The notes beneath the pieces were generated by a model that was given only the letters and a program-made list of their open reading frames with translations, had not been told where the DNA came from and made no database searches. Below are positions 53,784 through 61,735 of a DNA stretch of 61,735 bases, one piece after another; position 1 is the stretch's first letter; every line of letters begins with the position of its first letter. The DNA is taken from positions 29,530 through 91,264 of the forward strand of contig JAQUND010000006.1 in NCBI GenBank assembly GCA_028717785.1. Direction: 5' to 3'. The DNA is from Candidatus Nanoarchaeia archaeon (lineage in GTDB: Archaea > Nanoarchaeota > Nanoarchaeia > SCGC-AAA011-G17 > JAFCDX01). The position numbers and the translations under genes are program-made.

Positions 53784-54014
53784 TTAATCTCCTTTAATAT
53801 TCATTTGTTTTACTTCTACTCCGAAAAAATTTCTTTCTGTTTCTTCACGTGTAGGCACACCAGTTTCGTCTTGATAATCATAAATTTTCTGCATTGCTAT
53901 ATCTCTATCTTCTAATACTTTTTTCATTCTCTCTTTAGAATCAAATTCTTGCTCACCTTTTTTTCTTTTCCCCAAACTTGATCTTAAAACATTTGCTTTT
54001 TCGTTTAACTCCAT
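53784..54014 (-). CDS. Small tail assembly protein
   Basis: 76 residues, charged and helical (MELNEKANVLRSSLGKRKKG, RMKKVLEDRDIAMQKIYDYQ), ending RNFFGVEVKQMNIKGD. Strong AAGGAGG site before the ATG. It lies two bases before the chaperone-like gene. The place between tube and tape measure fits a tail assembly factor. No family recognised. Confidence 0.55.
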   Translation of the reverse strand: MELNEKANVLRSSLGKRKKGEQEFDSKERMKKVLEDRDIAMQKIYDYQDETGVPTREETERNFFGVEVKQMNIKGD

Positions 54015-54042
54015 ATAACACCTCCTTAATCAATATTTAAAT

Positions 54043-55479
54043 TCATTCGAACTTTATTACGTCTAAATTAGAGTCAGAATTTGTTTTTATTGTATTGTTT
54101 CTCATATTCATTACTTTAATTGCATTATTTATTTTATCTTGTTTTTGTTTTAGTAAATCAATACCTTTAATATCTATAGACATATTAGCTGCTTTATCAG
54201 CAAATGTTTTTATTATATTGTTTTCTTCACTGCTTGAATCAGACTCGCCTTCGCTAACATTCTCGATTTTATTGTCAATAGGATTTAATTTGTCTTTACT
54301 CAAACCTTCTCTATCGTCATCTTTTATTTTATCAGAAGATAAATCTTTTAGAAAACGATTAACCTCTGTTTTTACATTTTCATCAACGTCTTCACTCATA
54401 ACTTCATCAAATATTATTTGTTTTTCTTCATTAGACACTGCAACAAAATCTTTCATATTAACAATGTCAATATAACTAAAATCATCATGATAAAACCCAA
54501 GTCTCTTGTCTTCCTCTAATTGTATTTTAAGAGCTTCATTCTCTAAAGCTTCAACATTGTCAAATTTGTATCCTTGCTTATAACGTATTTCTCTTTCGAC
54601 TAACACTTGAATTCTTTTTTCTCTTAAAAACTTTTTCAAAAAATCTATTTCACTTTTTCTTACAAGTCTATCATGTTCATCAACTAATTCACCTTTCAAA
54701 GTTTTCTCTAATAAAGTATTAACTCTATATTCATATTCTTCATCAGTCTCTTCTTGTAATCTTTCTAAAGACGAAAACACATCATTTGATTCCACAACTT
54801 TTTTAACATTGTCTTCTTCTAACTCTTCAACAATTCGTTTTTTTGATTTATCTTCATACTGCTCCAAATGTTCTACAACACCAATTTGACTTTTTACTTT
54901 TCTAAAAGCTTTAGGATTAAGAAAAGCACAAATAGAATTAGTCATATACTCTGTTCTTGACCAACTCTTTTTTTCGTCATCCAAAGAATCTTTGAAAACA
55001 TTCATTACAATCCAATAAAACTGGTATTGATTAAAATTTCTAATAGAAAATGGTTCTTGTAATCTACTACAAATTTTAAAAACAGCCCACATATTACGAG
55101 ACTCTTTTGTTTCTATATAATAATCAACAAATCTTGAAGCATCAGCTATAGAAAGTTCTAAACTTTGGAACTCTGAATATAATTTCAATATCAACTTTGA
55201 ATTAAATTTATGAACAAAATATCCATATTTGTTTCTATCAAAAATATGACCATCTATATATAAAATCGAATAAGTAAGAATTTCCAAAATAAGTTTTATA
55301 TTAAATTTACTTGGCAAATATTGATATTTTCTAAATATTTCATCTCTTTCTTTTGTTGTCAAAGATCTAATAATAAAATGATGTTCTACTAATTCAATGT
55401 TTTGTTCAACATAAGAATTAAAAATTAGATCTGAAAGCAACTTTAGATCTTGTTTTGTTACTTTTCTAGCAATATTCAC
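54043..55479 (-). CDS. Tail assembly protein, unknown family
   Basis: 478 residues. The first 190 form a helical domain (SLTTKERDEIFRKYQYLPSK, LILEILTYSILYIDGHIFDR, NPKAFRKVKSQIG), like helical tail or baseplate assembly chaperones of other large phages. The remainder is strongly charged with a long coiled or disordered acidic end (SEGESDSSSEENN). GTG start at 55479 with AGGGG five to six bases upstream; an ATG alternative is lacking nearby. It lies between tube and tape measure. Since the C-terminal part is disordered and acidic, a scaffold or chaperone that leaves the mature virion is plausible, as inference. Confidence 0.5.
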   Translation of the reverse strand: MNIARKVTKQDLKLLSDLIFNSYVEQNIELVEHHFIIRSLTTKERDEIFRKYQYLPSKFNIKLILEILTYSILYIDGHIFDRNKYGYFVHKFNSKLILKLYSEFQSLELSIADASRFVDYYIETKESRNMWAVFKICSRLQEPFSIRNFNQYQFYWIVMNVFKDSLDDEKKSWSRTEYMTNSICAFLNPKAFRKVKSQIGVVEHLEQYEDKSKKRIVEELEEDNVKKVVESNDVFSSLERLQEETDEEYEYRVNTLLEKTLKGELVDEHDRLVRKSEIDFLKKFLREKRIQVLVEREIRYKQGYKFDNVEALENEALKIQLEEDKRLGFYHDDFSYIDIVNMKDFVAVSNEEKQIIFDEVMSEDVDENVKTEVNRFLKDLSSDKIKDDDREGLSKDKLNPIDNKIENVSEGESDSSSEENNIIKTFADKAANMSIDIKGIDLLKQKQDKINNAIKVMNMRNNTIKTNSDSNLDVIKFE

Positions 55480-55581
55480 TAGTATCCCCTAATTTTATTT
55501 TTTGCAAAAAACTAGAATCTAAGTATTCTCCTCTGAACTGCACAGAGTCAATGAACACTTTCGTAGAAATACAGTTTGAAG

Positions 55582-55612
55582 AATTAAGGAGAGTTATTTA
55601 CTCTCCTTAATT
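55582..55612 (-). terminator. Hairpin terminator after the tail tube gene
   Basis: A perfect 12-bp stem (55582-55593 with 55601-55612), loop of seven, starting two bases after the tube stop. On the coding strand the 3' side continues with TTCTTC, so the U-tract is weak; it may act as a transcript stabiliser or partial terminator. Confidence 0.6.
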
Positions 55613-55613
55613 A

Positions 55614-56228
55614 TTATAGAGTACCAGTAGAATGGCCTCTTAACGTGTTTTTATTGCTTTCATAAAAATCTGTAGAAGTCAAAGATTCTTTATTAGCATA
55701 AACATCAGATATCTGACATGTCATATCTTGTGTCACAGAAGTTGCACCAATATCAAATGTTTTAGCAAAATCTGACATCCAACAACCTTCATACCAAGTC
55801 TTTACCACTTTAACAGAACCCTCATCAACAGCGCCAGCTTTTGCTTGACCTTTAATATAGTCAGGAACAAGAATAGTTTCATAAACATCAAACGGCCACT
55901 GATGATGCTTTAAAGATCTAATCAAACCAGAACTTCCAGCTTTATAACCAAAAAGCTGTTGTATATCTCTAAGATACATCATCATGACTGTTGCAGTAGC
56001 TGAAAGATCAGTCACACCAACAGCAAGTTCAGCGATCTGATCGCCAAATCCTATTCCTCTTACAGGCTCTATTGCTCTTGTATCAGTCGGATTCCATGTC
56101 TGAATAAGACCAATAGGCTGAAAAGCAGAATCCTCAGCATCAATACTAAACACTCTTACTCGTTGAGGATTAAGAAGACGAGTATTAGGAGATACACCTT
56201 CTCTATAAATGTAAGCTTGACGAGCCAT
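55614..56228 (-). CDS. Tail tube protein
   Basis: 204 residues, directly downstream of the sheath gene and before the chaperone-like genes, the standard place. Features: GIGFGDQIAELAVGVTDLSA, TATVMMMYLRDIQQLFGYKA, a middle with VYETILVPDYIKG, and KTWYEGCWMSDFAKTFDIGA. The beta strands alternate with one helix as in gp19-type tubes. Own GGGAG ribosome binding site, a terminator behind the sheath, and a good promoter-like site before it. Likely highly expressed, since hundreds of copies are needed per virion. Confidence 0.75.
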   Translation of the reverse strand: MARQAYIYREGVSPNTRLLNPQRVRVFSIDAEDSAFQPIGLIQTWNPTDTRAIEPVRGIGFGDQIAELAVGVTDLSATATVMMMYLRDIQQLFGYKAGSSGLIRSLKHHQWPFDVYETILVPDYIKGQAKAGAVDEGSVKVVKTWYEGCWMSDFAKTFDIGATSVTQDMTCQISDVYANKESLTSTDFYESNKNTLRGHSTGTL

Positions 56229-56292
56229 ACTATACTCCCTTTTGATAAATTCTTTTTTTAATCGACATAATTATCATCCATATAAACACTTT

Positions 56293-56321
56293 ATAAAAAA
56301 CATAATTTAATTACTTGTCAA
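56293..56321 (-). promoter_or_regulatory. Sigma70-like promoter for the tail tube gene
   Basis: Minus-strand TTGACA (56316-56321, perfect) and TTTTAT (56293-56298, four of six), 17-base spacing, starting about five bases after the sheath terminator. Directs transcription to the tube gene start at 56228. Confidence 0.6.
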
Positions 56322-56325
56322 ACAA

Positions 56326-56349
56326 AAAACGGGAGAAAACTCCCGTTTT
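56326..56349 (-). terminator. Intrinsic terminator after the sheath gene
   Basis: Perfect 10-bp stem (56326-56335 with 56340-56349) with the core CGGGAG/CTCCCG, a four-base loop, and T-rich sequence on both sides, so it could work in both directions. Lies 21 bases after the sheath stop. Confidence 0.85.
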
Positions 56350-56369
56350 AAAACCATAATAAAATTAAA

Positions 56370-59075
56370 TTAAAATCTTACTCTTACTTGATATTCGACG
56401 TCACACCAGTTCAATCCCAACATAGGAATATAAAATCCAGTTACTTTTATATAATCAGGTTGAACAGAATCACGTTCAGCAACAACGCCTTTATAATCAG
56501 TAATTATTTGAGAATCTACAGCTGATGCAAGAGTAGAACCAAGAGTAGCAGAAATTTCTCCAGGTAAATTAGAAGTCATTTTTCTTCCAATAAAAGGTTC
56601 GAGAACTCTACGTGTCTCTTGATTAATGAAATCTCTTATTGTAATAACCATTATTTCTCTCGTCAAAGTATTCGTCATATTTGTAGTTAAACCATGACGA
56701 ACAATAAACGATGAGCTAACCTTCATTATTACTGTTAAACCCCTTGTTGCTACAAGATCCATTGTTACTTCATCCAAAGATCTTACCAAATTTTTAAACC
56801 CTAGCAATGTTTTTCTTGTCATAGGTGTTGCGACATCATATATAGGATTAACATTTAAACCACAAAATGCAGCTGCAATAAACGTTCCATCAATTACATG
56901 TTCGCTAACAGTTCCATCAGGTTCAACCAGTTCTATAACAGCACCATCTGGATAAACACCTATCATTCTTTCTGTATTTAAAGAAAGAGCAAAGTTACCA
57001 GCATCCATGGGTTCCGTACCAACAGAGAAACCAAAGAAACTAATTCTCTCTCTTTTATTTCTCTTTGATGATTGAACTGCACAATGTGTAGCAGTGTAAT
57101 TAATAATAGACTGTGAAGATGTAACTGGAAAAATAACTGACGGATTCACACCATTAACATCTTGCTCTAAACGTTGTAAAACTTCAATATAAGATGCGTC
57201 AGAAGCTAAATCGCTTCCTTCAACTTTCTGTACTTGACACAAAATAAGTGCTGTTGCGCCATTCAAAAACATTAAATATGATGAAAGAACAAGTGGATTT
57301 GATGCATTCAAATCACCATATTCATTAGTAATATCTTTGAATTTAGTAAATAATGCACAATCAAAATTGTCTTTTTCATAATAATATGAAACATAATAAA
57401 CATCACCTACATTTGGCTCATTACCAGATTTATCAAATGTTATTAAATCAGTAATATCTCCTGATGTTACATCAGTTGTATTATTCACAAACAAATACAT
57501 ACCCGGTATGCTTGTAACAGGCAGCACGCTTGTAATAAATGTAGCTTCAGCAGTAACATTAATTTCCAAAGTATCTCCTGATGCATAAAGAGGATCTACA
57601 GACAAAGTAAACATCAACCCTGTCTTTTGATCTACGTAAGTAGATCCTGTAATACCAAACCCTGACGAACCATTTATGGCATCTGTAGATGTTACTGAAA
57701 ATTGAGTATTTGAAGTAAAAGTTAATGTTACAGTCTCGTCAACAGTATAACCCTTCGAAACTGTAGGCCCTGTAATATAATTTGCCCCAGTAAACCCAGG
57801 GTTAGCTACAAATTCAGCACCTGGGATTGCAATCCCAAGACGACCATCTTCAAGAGAAGATATAGTATATGAACCAACACCAACACCACCTGATGTAACA
57901 ACTTCAAGACTATATGTATCGTCTTCCATTCTAGAACGCCAATAAGTAACTTTTACGACAGAACCCCCTGCAGGTGCAGTTTTAAGATATACAATTCCTT
58001 GTTCACCATCAACTCTGGTCACTATAACAGATGTTCCATTAACTGTTACAATTACGTGAGAAGGATCATTTGTCACAATATCTCTTCCTGTACCATCAAC
58101 AATAGGTGTATGAATAACAGTAAAAGACGTCTCAATTCCTGTAAACTGACTTGAAACATCTTCATTATAAATTTTGTCATCAACTAAAGTTGCTTGTATC
58201 TGATTGTCATCAAAAAACTCTCCCCCAGTAGTATGTATCACTTGACTAAGTTTATAACCAGTTCCCCACTGAATTTGATCGTTTATGATTGCATAATCAA
58301 CATTTTCTACAAAATCTGTTGTTTCTGGTGAAACACCTACTCTTATCATTCTTGTTAAACCAGAATAAGGCAAATCATCAGCTGTATTAAGATGAGTATT
58401 GAAATAGTAAGTAACAGTTAACGTGTCAGTTAATACTGGTGGAGTTGTAAGAGTAAAAGAACCCTCAACGCCGTCTAAATTTGAAACTTCAACAATAGAA
58501 TTATTAACTTTAACAATTATATTATTGATATTTGTCGAAGCTTTTCCCGCATTAGAACCATCAACAATAGGTTTATAATGTGCAAAAAAAGTCACGGTCG
58601 AACCGTCAACTTGATCAGAAAGATCTTCATCGGTTATTTTAGTGTCTGTTTTCTTATAAAAATAAGTAACAGTAACAACATCAGAATCAGAGGGTGCTAA
58701 CGCCAAATAAACTTTTCCATTCACACCTTCTACTTTTGCAACAATAACTTTCGTTCCATTCACTTTTACTTCTACATCGTTTGTATTGTTAGTAATTTGA
58801 CCTAAACCATCACCTATTACAATAGGAAAATTTGAGACAATAAAGTCTCTATTTGTACCAGTAAGTTGTGTAGAAACATCTTCGTTTACTTTTTTGTTGT
58901 CAAAATTGGGACTAGAACCACGAACTAATTCATAACCCTCAGTTCTTTTAATTTCTTCTGCTGTGCCAATGAGTGCAGGAATTCTTAGATTAGCAAGTAG
59001 ACCACCAATAGCAGAATCCAAAGTTGATGTTACATATACAGAGGGTGGTGCATACCCTTGAAAAGGACCAGCCAT
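56370..59075 (-). CDS. Tail sheath protein, oversized, with inserted beta modules
   Basis: 901 residues. The N-terminus (YAPPSVYVTSTLDSAIGG, LRIPALIGTAEEI) and the C-terminus (GLTVIMKVSSSFIVRHGLTT, TIRDFINQETRRVLEPFIGR, DYIKVTGFYIPMLGLNWCDV) are typical of contractile sheaths. Between them sit at least three copies of a beta module at about residues 64, 150 and 303, each headed EDVSTQLTG, EDLSDQVDG or EDVSSQFTG, with VNGTKVIV-like and VVTVTYFYKK-like strands. Another beta stretch lies around 390-530. Common sheaths have 400-660 residues, so this sheath bears large surface insertions. AAGGAG site before the ATG; its own terminator follows. Role: contraction drives the tube and spike into the host. 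Confidence 0.85.
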   Translation of the reverse strand: MAGPFQGYAPPSVYVTSTLDSAIGGLLANLRIPALIGTAEEIKRTEGYELVRGSSPNFDNKKVNEDVSTQLTGTNRDFIVSNFPIVIGDGLGQITNNTNDVEVKVNGTKVIVAKVEGVNGKVYLALAPSDSDVVTVTYFYKKTDTKITDEDLSDQVDGSTVTFFAHYKPIVDGSNAGKASTNINNIIVKVNNSIVEVSNLDGVEGSFTLTTPPVLTDTLTVTYYFNTHLNTADDLPYSGLTRMIRVGVSPETTDFVENVDYAIINDQIQWGTGYKLSQVIHTTGGEFFDDNQIQATLVDDKIYNEDVSSQFTGIETSFTVIHTPIVDGTGRDIVTNDPSHVIVTVNGTSVIVTRVDGEQGIVYLKTAPAGGSVVKVTYWRSRMEDDTYSLEVVTSGGVGVGSYTISSLEDGRLGIAIPGAEFVANPGFTGANYITGPTVSKGYTVDETVTLTFTSNTQFSVTSTDAINGSSGFGITGSTYVDQKTGLMFTLSVDPLYASGDTLEINVTAEATFITSVLPVTSIPGMYLFVNNTTDVTSGDITDLITFDKSGNEPNVGDVYYVSYYYEKDNFDCALFTKFKDITNEYGDLNASNPLVLSSYLMFLNGATALILCQVQKVEGSDLASDASYIEVLQRLEQDVNGVNPSVIFPVTSSQSIINYTATHCAVQSSKRNKRERISFFGFSVGTEPMDAGNFALSLNTERMIGVYPDGAVIELVEPDGTVSEHVIDGTFIAAAFCGLNVNPIYDVATPMTRKTLLGFKNLVRSLDEVTMDLVATRGLTVIMKVSSSFIVRHGLTTNMTNTLTREIMVITIRDFINQETRRVLEPFIGRKMTSNLPGEISATLGSTLASAVDSQIITDYKGVVAERDSVQPDYIKVTGFYIPMLGLNWCDVEYQVRVRF

Positions 59076-59148
59076 ATTAACTCCTTATGAATAGTGTTAA
59101 TAACCTTTATTTTAATATTCGCACCAACTAATGATGCGACAAGATACT

Positions 59149-59176
59149 AATTTAGAAAAATTTTTTAATGTTTCAA
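59149..59176 (-). promoter_or_regulatory. Weak promoter-like site before the sheath gene
   Basis: Minus-strand TTGAAA (59171-59176) and TAAATT (59149-59154), spacing 16, in the 140-base gap before the sheath ATG. The -10 match is only four of six. A small hairpin (TCGCA...TGCGA) lies at 59119-59139 in the presumed leader. Confidence 0.3.
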
Positions 59177-59215
59177 TCCGCGAAAATGCACCTTTTAATA
59201 AAATCAATAGATAAA

Positions 59216-59512
59216 TCAAGGTATTTCACTACTATATTCAATAACTTTTTGTCCACAATTACACACAAAACTTTCTTCAGGTATTTCTTCTTTATTTGCA
59301 TAAAAATATTCTACACCACAACTACATAATATGTAAACATAATGTTGACAATGAGGGGGCACATAAAGAGAATCTACGTAATCAGTAAACTCATTTTTTT
59401 TCTTCCAATTTCTATAACTTGTTTTCGACATTTTTTTTCTAACAATAGAAATATCAAGAAGAAATCTACTTTTAATTGATATATAACTTATTACTGATTT
59501 CTCAAATGTCAT
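59216..59512 (-). CDS. Small zinc-ribbon-like protein
   Basis: 98 residues. N-terminal half basic and helical (IVRKKMSKTSYRNWKKKNEF). The C-terminal half has C-x-C and C-x-C-G pairs: ILCSCGVEYFY and FVCNCGQKVIEY, a zinc-ribbon pattern; a further CQH lies before the first pair. Start at 59512 overlaps the upstream gene by 11 bases. Likely a nucleic-acid or protein-binding small protein; no family known. Confidence 0.6.
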   Translation of the reverse strand: MTFEKSVISYISIKSRFLLDISIVRKKMSKTSYRNWKKKNEFTDYVDSLYVPPHCQHYVYILCSCGVEYFYANKEEIPEESFVCNCGQKVIEYSSEIP

Positions 59513-59822
59513 CTCTTTTTCCTACTTGCATTGATAATTTTCTTTTTGTTTCTTCCTCTAATTGTTGTCTAACTTTTTTTTCTCTATAAGCGTTCGTTAT
59601 CTGTTGTATGTTCGAATCAAGTATATATGCAACTTTATCTCTTTTTAAAGTTGCAATAGTCACTTCAGCATCAGCTATCTTTTTGTCAAATTCTTGCAAC
59701 TTCAAACTAAAAGCTGTATTTAAATCAATTTCAATTTGTTCTTCATTATTTCTCGAAATTTCACTTCTTTTCTGTTCTTCATTATCTGTAAAAACTTTTT
59801 TTGTCTCTGTTTCTTCTGACAT
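59502..59822 (-). CDS. Coiled-coil protein of unknown function
   Basis: 106 residues, a single long charged helix (NNEEQIEIDLNTAFSLKLQE, FDKKIADAEVTIATLKRDKV, KVRQQLEEETKRKLSMQVGK). Strong AAGGAGAG site before the ATG. Position between the fibre and the zinc-ribbon gene. Possibly a fibre or neck assembly factor; nothing firmer can be said. Confidence 0.6.
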   Translation of the reverse strand: MSEETETKKVFTDNEEQKRSEISRNNEEQIEIDLNTAFSLKLQEFDKKIADAEVTIATLKRDKVAYILDSNIQQITNAYREKKVRQQLEEETKRKLSMQVGKRDDI

Positions 59823-59853
59823 AAACTCTCCTTAGTTAATTTTGTTTAATCTT

Positions 59854-61735
59854 TTATAACTTTACTTCAATAAGACCTATCTCATCGCTATTATAATTTT
59901 GTCTTGCAAGAGCAAACCACTCGTCATTATTAGAACTAATACAAGTTGCAACACCCGGAATATCTGAAATTACAAGTTTTTGACCCCTATTTATCGTTCC
60001 AACTACTTTACAGAGAACATGCCCTGTCATAGCAACCCTTTTAGCATTATATTTATTTTCAAGCTCATTTATATCAAGATTCATAAAATCTTCTCTTACT
60101 TGCTTATCGCAAATAGATTTATGAAATCCTCCACAAAAAGTAGCTCTATTAGTAACAATACCATAAACTGGTTGTCCTTTTGAAGCTAGTTCTACAAGCA
60201 TATCTGTAGATAGCGATTGTTGAACTATAACACCTTCGTCATAATTTTCTAATTTATCTTCTACTTCTGTCCATTCAGCAAAATCAGCAGGAGAACTTAT
60301 TGTTGTTCCCGCATCTGAATAAAACTGACCTGAAGAATCAATCTTTGCTTTTAAATCTGCATCAAACATAAAACGAGCTATATTAGCTATACCTTGTGAA
60401 TATACTACTAAAGTGCCACTGTCTCCTCCTGTTTGATTTAAAGATGCAGTACCAATTCCCGTTCTAAAACTATCACAAAGAACATCCTCGTCAGAATTTA
60501 AAATTACATTATCTTCACCTCTTATATGAACATAATCTGAAGCAGATACTGAAAAATTATGCGCTGAACCCAAAAAAATGTTACCTGAATTGCCAGCAAA
60601 CATAGTTAAATTTCCAGTATTTCCCGAAACATCATTACCATACAAACTAATAAAAGCACCATTAAATGAACTACCATACCTGCTACCACATATAGTTAAA
60701 TAACTATCATTTATTGTTCCTGTTATATCAGTTCCTATACCAATCCTCGAATTTATTGAATTAAATATAAACTCACTTGTACCATTATAATTACAAGTCG
60801 TACAATAATTCTCTATAGTAGTACCATAAATTTTAGTTTTTGTTCCAGCACTTTCACCAGATGAAAGAATTAAATCGCCAGCAAATCCTGTTTCAAGACT
60901 AATATCACCAGTTTCAGAATTCGTACTACCAGCAATTCGTATATAACCACCCTTAGCCCTATCCGGATGCCCTACTGATAAAGCATCATGACAAATATTA
61001 ATAGAATTATTTGTTCCAGGAGCAACAAAATCACATCTTGTAAAAGCATTAGTTATCTCTAGATCATTAACAGAAAGTTTTCCTCGTACTAAAGAATCAC
61101 CTTGAACATGAAGTCTAGTTAAAGGATTTGTAGTTCCTATACCTACATTGCCAGTTGTCAGCAGACCTGATGAATAATAATTTCCAGAAATATTGAAGTC
61201 ACCACCAGTTTGTGTAAGAGTTGCAGTTTTACTACCACCACCAGCAAATAAGTATAAATCACCATTACACGCAAACCCTTTACCATTAATAGTAGCAACA
61301 TAGTTACCGTTAGAGCGTACGTCATCATAAAAACGTCCTACACCCACTACGTCTAATGCATTCGTCGGTGTCGTCGTTCCAATTCCAACTCTGCCCAAAG
61401 TATCAATTCGGACTCGCTCTTTTATATACGGCGCAGATACGCTATCTGTCGTATAAAATGCCATTCCGCTGCGTGCCCCACTGCCATATTCATCTACTGA
61501 CACTATCCTACCAACAATATCATCTGTTGACAGTGGCGATGGATCTCCGCCAGACCTAAAATCTAACGAACAGAACTCGTCTCCAATAGCAGAGATAGTT
61601 TTATCTCCAGTAATTGTTAGTTTTACGGTTTCGTTAGTATGTGGACGAATTTCAACGTCAGTCAATGGAGAACTGGTTCCAATGCCAACTTTACCATCGG
61701 AAGTTATTCTCATCCTTTCAGATTCTGTTCCAGCA
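59854..61735 (-). CDS. Tail fibre or virion surface protein (5' end outside window)
   Basis: At least 626 residues; the frame is open to the window end and continues upstream of the ATG at 61713 (…TESERMRITSDGKVGIGT), so the start is outside. Repeats of RMRITSDGKVGIGTSSP, GRVGIGTTTPTNALDV and GNVGIGTTNPLTRLHV are typical of trimeric phage fibres and bacterial surface fibres. The end has SSPADFAEWTEVEDKLENYD, VYGIVTNRATFCGG, MTGHVLCKVVGTINRGQKLV and DEIGLIEVKL, resembling the conserved C-terminal domains (peptidase G2 or similar) that trimerise or mature such fibres. No S74 chaperone motif was found. It opens the minus-strand block seen here. Confidence 0.65.
   Translation of the reverse strand, partial: AGTESERMRITSDGKVGIGTSSPLTDVEIRPHTNETVKLTITGDKTISAIGDEFCSLDFRSGGDPSPLSTDDIVGRIVSVDEYGSGARSGMAFYTTDSVSAPYIKERVRIDTLGRVGIGTTTPTNALDVVGVGRFYDDVRSNGNYVATINGKGFACNGDLYLFAGGGSKTATLTQTGGDFNISGNYYSSGLLTTGNVGIGTTNPLTRLHVQGDSLVRGKLSVNDLEITNAFTRCDFVAPGTNNSINICHDALSVGHPDRAKGGYIRIAGSTNSETGDISLETGFAGDLILSSGESAGTKTKIYGTTIENYCTTCNYNGTSEFIFNSINSRIGIGTDITGTINDSYLTICGSRYGSSFNGAFISLYGNDVSGNTGNLTMFAGNSGNIFLGSAHNFSVSASDYVHIRGEDNVILNSDEDVLCDSFRTGIGTASLNQTGGDSGTLVVYSQGIANIARFMFDADLKAKIDSSGQFYSDAGTTISSPADFAEWTEVEDKLENYDEGVIVQQSLSTDMLVELASKGQPVYGIVTNRATFCGGFHKSICDKQVREDFMNLDINELENKYNAKRVAMTGHVLCKVVGTINRGQKLVISDIPGVATCISSNNDEWFALARQNYNSDEIGLIEVKL

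Noticed and set aside
53350..54014. Possible programmed frameshift between the two small genes before the tape measure, as in lambda G/GT
   Set aside because: The second gene has its own AGGAG site and ATG two bases after the first stop, and no slippery heptamer was found at the junction.
1..61735. tRNA genes, CRISPR arrays, insertion sequences, integrase or attachment sites
   Set aside because: The gaps between genes are all under 200 bases and none shows a cloverleaf, spaced repeats or transposase; no integrase gene was seen, so there is no sign of lysogeny in this window.
1..61735. Alternative genetic code with reassigned stop codon
   Set aside because: TAA, TGA and TAG all end well-supported frames here, and full-length genes contain no in-frame stops.

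Overview
The window is a 61.7 kb piece of a large, AT-rich (by eye about 30% GC) tailed-phage genome with a contractile tail (myovirus morphology). The grounds are a tail sheath, tail tube, tape measure, baseplate hub, spike and baseplate J-like protein lying beside a full set of phage replication genes. Every gene I accept is on the minus strand, so expression runs from the right end of the window to the left. Genes are packed tightly, many joined by ATGA or TAATG overlaps. TAA, TGA and TAG all occur as stops, so the standard bacterial code fits. Strong GGAGG-type ribosome binding sites and low GC suggest a low-GC host such as a Firmicute, but this is inference. Terminase, portal, capsid and DNA polymerase genes are not in the window.

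Right part (about 61.7 to 14.9 kb) is the virion assembly cassette. In order of transcription it holds: a tail-fibre gene cut by the window end, two small proteins, an oversized sheath, the tube, three probable tail-assembly proteins, the tape measure, two paralogous hub adaptors, the hub, the spike, a glycine-rich triple-repeat protein, several very large multi-repeat structural proteins (1868, 1536 and 2727 residues), a baseplate J-like protein, and finally a degenerate sugar-nucleotide epimerase-like protein. Promoter-like and terminator-like signals surround the tube gene. A promoter-like site and an interleaved RNA fold precede the 171-residue baseplate gene at 33.0 kb. An intrinsic terminator at 14.9 kb closes the cassette.

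Left part (14.9 to 0 kb) is the replication, recombination and transcription cassette: a UvsW/RadD-like helicase, a DUF4031 protein, a DnaD-like protein, a DnaC-like loader, a DnaB-like replicative helicase, a full-length trigger factor, a Cas4/RecB-like nuclease, a DnaG-like primase, a divergent sigma-like factor, a NusG-like factor, an XPD/DinG-like helicase, a small winged-helix-like protein, a 5'-3' exonuclease, a double HU-like protein, a UvsY-like protein and a gp32-like single-strand binding protein.

The most unusual points are: a virus-borne trigger factor translationally coupled to the replicative helicase; a sigma-like gene and a NusG-like gene in one frame, separated by a single stop codon and one codon, with no ATG for NusG; helically phased ATGAG repeats before the sigma gene; a beta-rich module reused in the sheath, baseplate and adhesin; and an epimerase-like protein that has lost its catalytic motifs. 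Family names are from motif recognition by eye; no database search was possible.
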